Below, in pieces: positions 21,719 to 32,498 of a DNA stretch of 64,000 nt. The notes under the pieces were generated by a model. That model was given only the letters and a program-made list of their open reading frames with translations. It was not told the DNA's origin and made no database searches. Source of the stretch: Rhodocollybia butyracea (Eukaryota; Basidiomycota; Agaricomycetes; Agaricales; Omphalotaceae). The stretch lies in assembly GCA_015501585.1 (NCBI GenBank), contig JADNRY010000124.1:62001-126000 (forward strand), given 5' to 3'. The stretch's first letter is position 1. The number at the start of each line of letters is the position of its first letter. The position numbers and the translations under genes were made by a program.

Positions 21719-23838
21719 ACCCGGAAACGGTAAACAGAGACCGCCCCATGAGGTCGTTCCACTCTATTCAGTTCCATTTCGGATCATAGATGTTCAATCT
21801 CGAGTTCTTGGTATGTTCTTTTTCATTCATTCTTGATTGTCAGTACTTACAGTGACTTATGACTGTAAGTAAGTGTGAACCAGTAGTTCACAGGTTCTAT
21901 AAGTGAGGGAGGACTTGAAGAAGGATGTATCTCAGCTATTCTCGCTTCGATAATTGTCATCTAAGCCCTGCAACATCAAGTTTCATTCTAATCTTTGAAA
22001 TACTGCTCCAAGGGGACAGATCTCAGTTCTATGCTGGAGCATCGGAAAACCACCCGGTATCGGGACGTTGTACTGTATTTCCAACTTGTATAAACTCGTT
22101 TCAAGGGTTCATAAATTTTCTAAGGTCTCTGATTGATGGGCATTGAAGTATGAGCATATCTATAGAAATATAGGTATGTCTCCTCCTAGTACCTACTCAA
22201 ATCTCGTCTCTATGGTCGGGGGACTCATGGAGTATAATGCGGGAGGGCAGGGGACGTCGACGGGACCTGTTCGGACTCGGTTTGACCCCCACTCTTGTCC
22301 TGTATCATCATGCTATGCAATTATTTGAAAATGAGGCATTTATCCCAACAACTGATGTAACCATGTTCTGGGACCGGAGAAGTACCCTGGATACCGGTAT
22401 TTCGATGCCGTCGGATGCCTATGCACTGCTTTCGTTCGTTCTAGTGCTTCAGGGTCTCTGGTACATTTTATTTCTTGCCCCAGATTGCCCTTTTGCATGT
22501 TCTAAGTTTTATACCCTTAGTAAGGTATTATCATTCTGAGTAAGCATTTCCTATGGAAGGGAAAGCTTGTAATCGAGTGCTAACTAGTGAAACGATGTAA
22601 GAATCGTCAAAACGGTCTGCAACATCGAAGGTTTCATAGAAAACGGCCTCCTGGTGAGGTAGTTTCAAGTAAATCAATTATATCAAATTCAGAGTATGGG
22701 CCGAAATGGCCGATGTTTTTATATCAATGTTAGGCCGTCGTGCGCGTGAAGCGGTGGCAATACAGGCGTTGTACGAGCTTGTCCGATTTGGGTTTCAGTG
22801 AACACAGCACTGGGAGAAGTCCTCCAAGTGGTATGAACACTACGTATCATGCAAAGACTATCCAGTAGTGAGCTTTAAGTCTAGTTTTAGACTCAAAAAA
22901 GTCTCGGGGCGTATCAGTGTAGTACCCCCCAAGAGTTTCAATGGGTACGAAAGTGCGTGTGATCTCACAGAGGTGACGAAGGCCACAGGGAAACATTTGC
23001 AACAAGATCTAAGTATGCTATCAGCAAGCGTATTTGGTTCAGAGTCCAGGAAAACTAAAGTAAGAAAATGTAATTAGTACAGCGCCCACTGTTCAACAGC
23101 GTACGAACGGTAAAACCAGCAAAACAGACAAGTGTCTCTGTTGCTACTCAAACGGAACTTCACTGTACCTAATTCCTCCATCGTCCGTCCAGGTGCTAAG
23201 CGCTAAACAGTTACAAAGAGTTTACAGTGGCTGAAGCACAAAGCGGAATTGACGGCACCGGGGTTGCGCAGAGGAGACGAGCAGTCCCGTTCCAGACAAA
23301 CGGTGGCATATAGTGCGTGGCAGAGTTTACGAACCAGCGGTTAAACTTCCTTTTAACGGGCAAGAACTGGAACTTCGAAAGGTACTGGAAAAATATCGGC
23401 AATATATTAATGATCTCTTCGAAATCCATTGATGGATATGTCATCAATTAAGGCTGAGCCGTTAGAATCCATGTTGGTGGAAGAGGTCTTGGTAGTTTAG
23501 CTTGAGTCTGCTGCTAGGAGGACCACTTGTTGTTGCATGCGCTTCGTACTCAGTAATGTCGAGTTTGGGGCAGTAGTATATTTGAGTGATGTGTTGCTGG
23601 CTGAGGAACGGTGCATGTATAGACACTATGCTGCAATTCATCCTAGCGCTGCTGCATTACTGAACATGACAGCATCTCGGAGATGTTTTGCTTCCCATAG
23701 GCACTACAGAGGGCAAGTTAAACAATGTCAAGAGAAAAGGTCGATTATTGTGCAACTTTTGGCATCCAGGCTCTGATGCGAATGGAAGCAGCCGTGACAA
23801 GTAATGAAGAAGTGTAAATAAAACAGACATTTTCCTCC
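21719..23838. other. No confident gene
   Basis: Short open frames on both strands (for example 22,237-22,539 plus, 23,211-23,447 minus) lack family motifs and phase-consistent introns. Confidence 0.3.
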
Positions 23839-24743
23839 TCAGTCCTTCTTTTTCTGTTTCTGTTCTCGCAGATATTTAGTAATGACTTTGATGCCCAAGC
23901 CCTGCTCGCGGTCCATATCCCAATGCGCTTGCAAAAAACGCTCGACAGAGTATCCATGAGATTCAAGACCTGACATTAGCGCCTGTCCATCTTGTTAAAG
24001 CAGACATTGAATGTTATGAAAGATATTACCTTCCATACATGCCACTGAGTGCGAATCCTACCCACTCGCCAATGCCCAACTTTGGAAAAAACCATTTTCC
24101 AGTCCTTTGCTGCTAATCTTTCTCCCCCAATTGTCGGACAGATGTTTCGGGGATCCCATGTTGGCAAATCATCATCCCAAAATGTTTGCAGCTTCTGCAA
24201 GTACTGCAGCGATGATAGTTTGGGCATGCGTACTGAAGGATATTCCCTGATATCACTTGTGGAAAAGGTAATATTTCGACCACTGGAAAGGGTCATGTTG
24301 AATTTTTCACAAAACACAGAAGTTTGCTCAAGAGCTGCGAGCGAACCTAAGAGCTTCATAGTTTCAGAAGAGGTGTACCTTTGAGAAGCATCTTTTGTCC
24401 TGTTGAAAATCTCGACCGAGCTCAACGTCGACGGAACGAAATCACCGACTCTGGCCAGCTCCGCAACGATACCATATGGGTCCCCCACACCAACTCTGGC
24501 CAGCTTCGCAATGCCGCTGTTAGGGAGTTGAGAGCTGAAAGAATGAAAGAGACATACCCAACCCTCAGCCTCTACTGTTCTGTCTTCCATTCTTTGTCTT
24601 TTTGAGCATATTTTTTTCTTAGTTTCAAGCGAAGATGGCTGAGTTGTGCGCTGCCTATGGGCTGGATAAGTAGAAATATCTAGTAGATGTGGAAAGCACC
24701 AACTTCCACTTAAAAGGTTCACTGGAAAACTCTCTGAGTGCAT
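23839..24743 (-). CDS. Hypothetical agaric protein, two exons
   Basis: Minus-strand exon 1 (to 24,030) and exon 2 (23,839-23,982) are joined by a 47-bp intron (23,983-24,029, GTAATA..GACAG) in phase, replacing a read-through end. The C-terminal half is Trp-rich: LQYLQKLQTFWDDDLPTWD, NICPTIGGERLAAKDWKMV, FSKVGHWRVGRIRTQW, then FLQAHWDMDREQGLGIKVI and a lysine-rich tail ending KKKD. This layout resembles a short protein family common in mushroom genomes with no function known to me. The N-terminal start is uncertain: ATG 24,743 is the longest choice, but conserved-looking sequence starts only around residue 125, so a later ATG is possible. No membrane segment or signal peptide is evident. Confidence 0.55.
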
Positions 24744-27146
24744 CTAAGTACCCTGTCCCACAGCGTTTAAGCTTTTTGAGGCCAAATTGCCGACAATACG
24801 CCTGCAATTGGGCAACAGAGCATATGGTCCTAACTCTCGTTGTTATGACTTTTGATCACATGTTATATGCAACGTATTACTCACAGGTTCAATAACTGGA
24901 TACCCCCAGAATCATTGGGGAACGGTTGACTTTTATCATCTTCAACAAATGCAAGTCTTGAACACAGCATACTATGAAACAACGAACAAAGACGGCTAAA
25001 CCTTGCCTGAGGCGTGGGCAAAATTTGACTGAGTTTTGCCAGAGTACTGGTTGAACATTATTGAAAAACCGCAAGGCTACCTCCCAACACGAATATTTCT
25101 ATCTCACCCAATTCAAGTGAATAGCTTTTTCTTTTATGTTATAGAATAGATAGTATTGGGACATGGATGAAAAAAATTGGAATTTGGACGTCGACATGTT
25201 TACAGCTAGATATAGATGCATTACATTATTATATCATTATGCTTCTCCGCAAATCCACGTTTGTCGTGTTGAGTGCGGGTAGTATCGTCGAGTGGCAGCA
25301 AAGTGCCATGGGTGTATGTCTTGAAGTGCTTGAAGTTGATGCAGGCACTACGAGCAGGACAATGAGTGGGTGTAGCTTTTTGTACTACATTCATTACCTC
25401 ACTGATATTGTTCGGTTCTGATTCAGTCACACTTGTATTCACGACAAGGCATGTCGTGGTATCGATGCACTTGATGTTTCAATTCCACGGAGAATTTTTA
25501 AATGTAATGCGAGAGGAAGCTGTATGCAGTCTGGGTGGGTTTCATTGAATCATGAGGATTATTCATCAATCCTCTGATGTTAGGACTCTACAGTACTTTC
25601 TACTTTGACAGATATATGCAGCTGACGACTCGGACATCACCCTCGTCCACCGTTCCAGGCTATCCACTTTATTACTCGAATATTGTCGTGAACGCGTCTG
25701 GTTCTCTAGCCAGTTTGCAACATATTCGGGTCATATTCATGGGCCATCTCTGCACATGACGGACTCAGGCTGACTGCCACTGGTATACACGAAGGAATCC
25801 TATACTAACTTCGGTGAGGTTTTTGCTCCTATTCTGCTGGGCCATTCCTTACAAAAGACTATTACTCTAGGATTTTTCTGCGTGGGTACAGAGTTGACGA
25901 CGGGCTTACCACCACCAGAATCTCACCAGCTTAGCCATTGTTGTCAACGCATCTGACTCCCGATCATCATCCAGAGCGACGGTGGGTCTCCGTCTAATCT
26001 ACGGTGTTTGTACTGACGATCAGGTTCTAGGATTAATCCCGTCTACATGAACCAACCGTTGAGTCGAACCACGCGGCTCACCATTACCAAAAACCAATCC
26101 GCTTTTTCAATTTCTCCATCTATCAACAACGCGCCTAATTCCTTGAGTCATATGGTCGTCTTCCTTGGCAGCTGCTCAGTCCCATGGGTATAGCATCTCC
26201 ACAGTGTCTAAATCCAATGCCTAAAGTATGTTCTTTGTTTCCAGAATTCTCCTGGCTGTCTGTATGAGTGAACTGTAGAGTTGCTTGCCATTCCCAAAGA
26301 CCCAAGTGTTCGCTTATCTATGCTTTCGACGTTCATGATGCGTCAAATTGTCCAATTCCATGGATCGGTTCCCACAACTGCAAAATCTGGCTATTTCCGC
26401 AACAACAAACGCGCAAAGTACTGTATGCTGGTATACGAGCAGAAAACCAACATGGCCCTGGTGAGTTTCATTTCCAGTTCACAAAATCTATCCTAATTCT
26501 AGCATTCTAGCTCTGCATGATACGAACCGTAGCATCAACCCCCAAAACCTGTTCTCTTAGCTATGCCCCCAACGCTGACCATGGCTGATACCATGTCCAA
26601 GACTTTTGGTCATACATTTTCCTGGAGTGGGTGAAAATGAGGTACTGAAAACAAACACGGATGGTCCGCTTTCTAACGTACCGGACAGGTATGAAAAATT
26701 TCCACCTTACATCCCGCCCAAAGAACACAATTCACGGCTCAGCCTTTTCGGCGCCGCTCGATGTACATTTGGGCCTTCTCCTTTACCATCCCAACCCCAC
26801 TTGGAGCTCTTCTCTTTTTTGTTCAACGCTCAGGACTTTCCACCCCCTTAATCTTTCATCCAAAATACATGATATCAATTTTTGACGCGTACCGGTACGT
26901 CTCTGACTTGCTCTTCTTGAAACTCATTCAGACTTACAAACCCTCCTGCTTAGATAGGGTTTCCTCGGGGTTTTCGCCTTCACCTTTGGCAATGAATTTT
27001 GGGCATACTGGAGCCCGAGTTCACAGTGTTAGCACTCACTCAAAAAAGATAGCATCTTCACCGCAGGCCCCAAGAGTTCTCAAAGATGGCCTATACCCCT
27101 ATACCGGCGTCGGTTTTTCCTTTCCTTTCCTTTCCTTTCTGGCACT
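24744..27146. other. No confident gene
   Basis: 2.4 kb with scattered short frames, none with recognisable motif. A short tttcc tandem run (27,118-27,139) immediately precedes MITE copy 2. Confidence 0.3.
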
Positions 27147-27519
27147 CATCAGGAAAAGCCGTTTTTGCCTAGGTGACCCCAGAGTGGACTAAAGCAAACC
27201 AGGTGACCTATGAATCCTATGGCATCCTAGGAATTTGGGCTCGTCCCTTGCCAGTCAAGGCTCTTGAGGACTCCCTAGGGTATCCTAGGCAAACCCAGGG
27301 CAAGCCTAGGTTTGCCCAGGTTTGCCCAGGTGTTCCCCAGGTTTTCCCCAGGAGCACCTGGGCAAACCTGGGCAGACCTAGGCTTGCCTAGGGAATCCTC
27401 AAGAGCCTTGACTGGCAAGGGACAAGCCCAAATTCCTAGGATGCCATAGGATTCATAGGTCACCTAGTTTGCTTTAGGCCACTCTGGGGTCACCTAGGCA
27501 AAAATGGCTTTTCCTGATG
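27147..27519. mobile_element. Foldback MITE, copy 2 (373 bp)
   Basis: Same ends (CATCAGGAAAAGCC / GGCTTTTCCTGATG) and full-length inverted-repeat structure as copy 1, flanked by a CT direct repeat. The central tttgcccagg-type repeats are arranged differently from copy 1, as expected for a hairpin centre that rearranges. Confidence 0.9.
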
Positions 27520-27888
27520 CTCGGGCGCTTCTCAACTCAACTGACCCATCTTTTCTCATCTACCGCATACATCTCTGGCAAAGAAGAATGGTGACCAGAG
27601 ACCAGAGGAGACACTAAAAACGGGATACCACAAAAACACAAATTTTGACAAGCTACGCGTTCTCTGCCTGGACGCCGCTTGCCAGCTTGATTCATCATCA
27701 AACATTGGTTTCAGTCCCCTCCCTCCGCTTTCGCTAATAACACACTCATTAATGTGGTATACAAACACCCTCAACTATTCTTCCAGACTCCATGGACTCG
27801 GAACTCTTTCCATCTTAGCTTCCTTTCGATGTCAACAGTGAATTCTTATCATCGCAAGAAATATTCTGGACATCTTCCATTGCGGTCT
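27520..27888. other. No gene seen
   Basis: Sequence between MITE copy 2 and the first recognisable fatty acid synthase codons. No coding frame is supported. Confidence 0.3.
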
Positions 27889-28019
27889 TCATCTGTTGTG
27901 AACAGTGCTACTGGAAAAGTTGTTAAGGTCAAAGGTCATGTTTATCGCGAAGGGAAGCATGTTGTTGAGGTAGTCTTCGGTTTCCTTTACTGCGGTGTCT
28001 TCACCAACTATTGCAACAC

Positions 28020-28024
28020 GCTCG
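28020..28024 (+). repeat. TSD (GCTCG) of LTR element copy 1, left
   Basis: GCTCG directly precedes the 5' LTR and recurs at 31,128-31,132 directly after the 3' LTR. Confidence 0.9.
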
Positions 28025-28277
28025 TGTAAGGCCTCCGCCTCTCCATAATCACCACTGACCGTATCCGGCGATATGGTCATCCTAGACACCGCCGATAGAC
28101 CAAACGGTCTATCTTATCATTCTATTTATTATTAATTATATAATAAATCCGTTACTATAAGTATCGTACGATTACTTAAGATTCTAGTTAGTCTTTTACA
28201 CCGTTGTACACACAATAGTATCCTATTTGTCGTGTTCACCGGTGTTCTTAAGGACTTTGCCCATAGGGCGCGTTATA
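28025..28277 (+). repeat. 5' LTR, copy 1
   Basis: 253 bp; pairs with 30,875-31,127 and with the LTRs at 47,573 and 51,017. Contains the AT-rich block tatttattattaattatataataaa. Confidence 0.9.
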
Positions 28278-28445
28278 CTTTTTTGAACATCAAAAAATTA
28301 CTATTGTGTGAATAACACAAAGCTATTAGTTTAACAAGCTAAAAACAGTTATACTACCAAGTATAACAACCACTATTCCAACTCACATCACAAGCTATAC
28401 AAAACCCGCTCCATTTTCCGTCCCGCTATATCATTTGCTGTCTCA

Positions 28446-30377
28446 ATGACCTCTCGAAATCAATCAGAGAAGTCATATTGGAGCGTGCGCGATCGCGCAC
28501 CTTCCATTCGTGGTGACGTGTCACCACAATCAATCTATTCAGTCGCATCAGCGACTCATTCCGTGCGTGCGTCTGAAGGACGGCACTACAGGCAGGACAA
28601 AAGTCCACCTAATGAACAGTATATGACTATTCGTAAGAAACGGCCGACCCGAGAGGGTTTAAGTGAGATTTCTTCTGCGCTACGAGATGTAGCGGCATCA
28701 CTCGACAAGAGTACGCAAGTACTCAATTGTATTCTCAATATAACTGAGAAATGGGATGCATCTAGCATCCGATCTAATGAAGAAAGATCTTCTTCATCGA
28801 GAAACAGCAATAGAATCACTATTGCTGCACCCACACCGAGACGGCCTGCCATCACACTGCCGGTATTGCACAATGCAGCACCATCTGTTCCTACTGAGGC
28901 AAACAACTTGGTACGCCAATGGCGTGAGACTGTGCCCAAGGCACCGTCAGTCCAACAATCACTGTTGGACAAACAGTATTCACAAGAGATGACCAAGTCA
29001 CCCCGTCATGTTCCTGTATTCCGACAGGAATACGCACCAGTGTCAGTAACTATACCGACACCCATCTACACATCCCGCATGAGACAGAGTCCCAATGCGG
29101 AGGCAGCGTCTCTGACACTGCGAGGTCCCAGGCCATTACCGGTGACCAAATCTTGCTCACCACAAAGCGCGGTGAACATTAAAAGTGAACCGAAGTTACC
29201 TCATAACTTCAATCAGGTAGTAGCGATACCACCACAGGAAAGTACAATGTACTTCCCTACTGCAAGGGCGCCAATGGTACCCAATATTATTACACCTCCA
29301 GTAGTTGTACCAAACACTACTGGAAATCATTCCAGTATGGGACCGCAACATGGTACCCTTCCGGTAGTTCCTACTACCATATCCATCGCCCCGGCGACAC
29401 AAAGTGTTGCCCCTCCGGTAGTACACACTACCGTAAGACTGCCCAAATTGCTGTCCAGCAATGCGCCAGAGCCAAGTTCAATGCCAGTACCAATGGTATC
29501 GGCCGAGTTGCAACCACAGCCGCTTCTGTTGGGAGTAGCTAAAGATTGGATGAGTCGCATAGCAATTCAACGCCAACATAACACCAGTCTCCGAGATTTC
29601 GGATTCACGCCATCTGGGCTTCCCGACCAAATGGTGGGATATAATGTCGACGGAATACCCGTTGATAAATTGACTACTCCCAGAGAAACCTGGGATCGAT
29701 TTTACATTCCACCCGCTGAGTCCTTTCCAGGACCAAGCAATAATGCCGGAGCAAAAGCGCCTAGCAAAAAATCCCGTGAAGGGGGGAGGAATTACAAGAG
29801 TGCTAAATCCAAAGGCCGCAAACGCAGGCCATGGTCGGATGAATCATCTGACTCTAGTGATACCGAGTCAAATACTGACTCTTCGTCTGATGCCTCTTGG
29901 CTAGACAAATTTGCTACCCGTAAGGGTAAAATTACTCCTAATTAGCGCCGTAAAATATTGCGTTCACTTGCATCTAAGATGCGAGAAACAACAGGTGACG
30001 ACGAACGTCGTTCCCGATGGAAACACAAGGTACGCAAAGTGTACTGTAAACAAATTTGAGATAAGGTAGGGAATCCTATCCCTCCCATTGAGAGCCGTAA
30101 AGCTCTTAAAGTATTACCCTTCAATATTATCAGGCAACTCACAAACGAGGGGATCGTTCCGGAGTATGCCAAATTAGAAGTGATGGTCAGAGCCGTCACA
30201 CGCATTGAAGACCACACAGCCCTCAATAAATATTATGTCTCTTCTAGGAATAGAGACAATGAACTTGAATCATCAGAACACCCCGATGAGTCAGACACCG
30301 AGAACATTAAAAATGTTCTTGAGCCAATCAAGGAGGACACCTCCTTAAGTATCGGAAAGGATAAACCTTCCGAATGA
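28446..30377 (+). pseudogene. Gag of the LTR element, copy 1 (nonsense and internal deletion)
   Basis: ATG 28,446 opens 499 codons to a TAG at 29,943-29,945. The N-terminal region is Ser/Thr/Pro-rich with short coiled or charged segments (LSEISSALRDVAASLDKSTQ); the C-terminal part is basic/Ser-rich (KSKGRKRRPWSDESSDSSD). In copy 2 the TAG position is GAG, so it is a point nonsense. Past it the frame resumes (RRKILRSLASKMRETTGDD) to IESRKALKV at about 30,112, where the Retrotrans_gag core seen in copy 2 is deleted and the frame joins directly to a gag tail (FNIIRQLTNEGIVPEY, KLEVMVRAVTRIEDH) ending at 30,377. There is a second in-frame TGA at about 30,058. No CCHC knuckle is visible. Confidence 0.75.
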
Positions 30378-30435
30378 TTTATTGGTTTATTCCGACGCCC
30401 AGGTAATATGCCTTACCTGGGCATCACTACTTATC

Positions 30436-30587
30436 TGTAAGAGCCCTGACTCTTAATGCCTCAGACCATGAGCAAGATCTCGTTCTATTAAAGAAATAGA
30501 CCAAAACGAGTATGTGGTACGAGGATAAGAGTAGACTAATTATGTAATATTGGCGCTAACGGCAATGAACGTGCCGTAGGCGTTACA
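30436..30587 (-). mobile_element. Solo LTR of the short (TRIM-like) LTR family
   Basis: The 152-bp reverse complement of the LTRs at 36,120 and 37,446, running TGTAAGAGCCC..GGCGTTACA, flanked by a perfect TTATC duplication (30,431-30,435 and 30,588-30,592). It arose by insertion into the Gypsy-type element followed by LTR-LTR recombination. Confidence 0.9.
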
Positions 30588-30874
30588 TTATCCTCAGCCC
30601 GGATTCTCACTGAGAATGCTCATTAAGCAATACTCGGAAACTTCCGAGTCTGCGCGTTGAACATTCGGACATTTCCGAATCAAATCATGCTCTAGTGGTA
30701 TGCCCCACTATCGTTTGATTCAGACAAGTCCGAAAATCTGATGCACCGCATCAATTAATCCCGTACTTGAGACGGGATCATTCTATGTTAAACCAAATTA
30801 AAAATGGTTTGGATGGTGATGATGTCATTACCATTTTCGATTCACATCCCTGATGTTAATCTGGTGGGGGAGGG

Positions 30875-31127
30875 TGTAACGCCTCCGCCTCTCCATAATC
30901 ACCACTGACCGTATCCAGCGATACGGTCATCCTAGACACTGCCGATAGACCAAACAGTCTATCTTATCATTTTATTTATTATTAATTATATAATAAATCC
31001 GTTACTATAAGTATCGTACGATTACTTAAGAGTCTAGTTAGTCTTTTACACCATCGTACACACAATAGTATCCTATTTGTCATATTCACCGGTGTTCTTA
31101 AGGACTTTGCCCATAGGGCGCATTATA
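30875..31127 (+). repeat. 3' LTR, copy 1
   Basis: Partner of 28,025-28,277, followed by GCTCG at 31,128-31,132. Confidence 0.9.
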
Positions 31128-32498
31128 GCTCGAGACGGCTGAGCCGGACTATGTTGTCACTTTTACCACCGATCCCGACGTGGGTGTCCTTCAGTCCAAA
31201 GAGTGGTTTGACTGGGATGATGAGCCTAAATCTCTGACTCCTGGACTTCCGCTCATTTTCGCGTTCAGTCTCAGGTTTCCTTCAAAGACCGTACTTCCTT
31301 CCACAAGCCCACCGTCTCTGTGGAGATATTCATTTGCGACCAGCTGAAGGTTCGCCACAAGGTTGGATGCATTGACTTCCAGGCTGACGATGCCCATGGC
31401 AACCCTGTTCTCTCCTATCTTCAGAGGCACGGTTCCCCCAAAGGACAGACTGTACCCCTCGCCAATGAAGGTTACAAACTCACTATTGAAGGGACAACTT
31501 CATTCTTCTCCCCTCTTACTAATGAGCCCCACCCTGGGGTCTCGGGTGATTTCAACCCGATTCACATCAACCTGTACTTCTCTTGTTATGCTGGCCTCCC
31601 CAAAACCATAACACATAACTGATGACTTAAGTATGATGATGTCTCTTTCGTTGGTATGGGCAAGGAGCTTACTGTCCACATTCGTCATGTTGGTATGCGC
31701 AATGGAAATATTGTTGTCAAGATTGAAACCGTGAATGCTCCCGGGGAAAAGTTTTTGAAGGATCTGCTGCAGTCTCTCAGCCAACAACTATGATACATAC
31801 AGGGTCATATAAGGGTTATTTTTTCCGATGAAGGATCACAAGAACCTAGCATGGGCATGTACTTTATATCTCTTCCCCTGCTCCTTGTGGTGTTTAGGAT
31901 GGCGCCAATGAACATATACGCGCTGTCTATAGTTTCTCAATCCTTGAAATTGTCAAGAACGACCTGAAGGAAAAGGCCGTTGGTGGTATCAAAGGGCAAG
32001 GAATTTTTCAGCGGTACATGGACATGTCCTATGATACCACTGACAAGGATGGTACTATTAAACTCTTCCTCTCTTTGCCAACATCAATATTTGGACTCCC
32101 AAATATATGTTCAGTTATGCCAATCTGAACCCAATGGTCTTTTATTTGCTATGCAAATAGCCCTTATTGTAACCGAAAAAGCAGCATTCGAGGTTATGCA
32201 TTCCAAAGGCTTTGTTCAGAATGATTGTGCTTTTGCTGGTCACTCCCTGAGTGAATACTCTGCATTGGCTTTGATTGGACATCGTTAAGGAGTGCCATGG
32301 TTGTGCACTGGATCAGTAGAAGGAACACAGCCATATATAGGGTTCTTATAAGTTAATATATCTTCCTCAGTGAATAAAAATATATGTGTTATGTAAAAGA
32401 GTACGGAGCACCAATACAAAGAGAGAAGATAATTTGATAGATCATAGATGGGGGGATAGGAGCAGCATAAGTGGTCGGCATGCATTAGTCTGTAGGAA

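Larger units (their letters stand above)
28025..31127 (+). mobile_element. Non-autonomous Gypsy-type LTR retrotransposon, copy 1
   Basis: Two 253-bp LTRs (28,025-28,277 and 30,875-31,127) begin TGTAA(C/G)GCCTCCGCC and end GCG(C/T)(G/A)TTATA, bounded by the 5-bp TSD GCTCG. A purine tract (ggtgggggaggg) precedes the 3' LTR. The 2.6-kb interior encodes only gag pieces; no protease, RT or integrase is present. The two LTRs differ at roughly ten sites, most of them C/T or G/A changes, many at CpG. A solo LTR of another family is nested at 30,436-30,587. The interior begins CTTTTTTGAACA, with no TGG-type tRNA primer site. Confidence 0.9.
27889..32288 (+). pseudogene. Fatty acid synthase subunit beta fragment, split by an LTR element
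   Basis: 27,889-28,024 reads SVVNSATGKVVKVKGHVYRE..., and after the LTR element coding resumes at 31,133. Across one copy of the GCTCG duplication the frame is exact: NTLETAEPDYVVTFTTDPD. It continues with EWFDWDDEPKSLTPGLPLIF, VSGDFNPIHINLYFS (MaoC/hot-dog dehydratase region), VGMGKELTVHIRHVGMRNG, a decayed GQGSQEP start of the malonyl/palmitoyl transferase, and [11 protein letters not shown] (32,238-32,270) with the transferase serine motif. Cytosolic FAS beta carries dehydratase and MPT in this order. At least four frameshifts or stops (for example near 31,262, 31,622 and 31,790) and the absence of the rest of the roughly 2,000-residue protein show a decayed fragment. Confidence 0.88.

Noticed and set aside
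29196..29560. Minus-strand ORFs opposite gag, repeated at 48,744-49,108
   Set aside because: They are conserved in both copies only because gag is; the composition is that of an antisense shadow.
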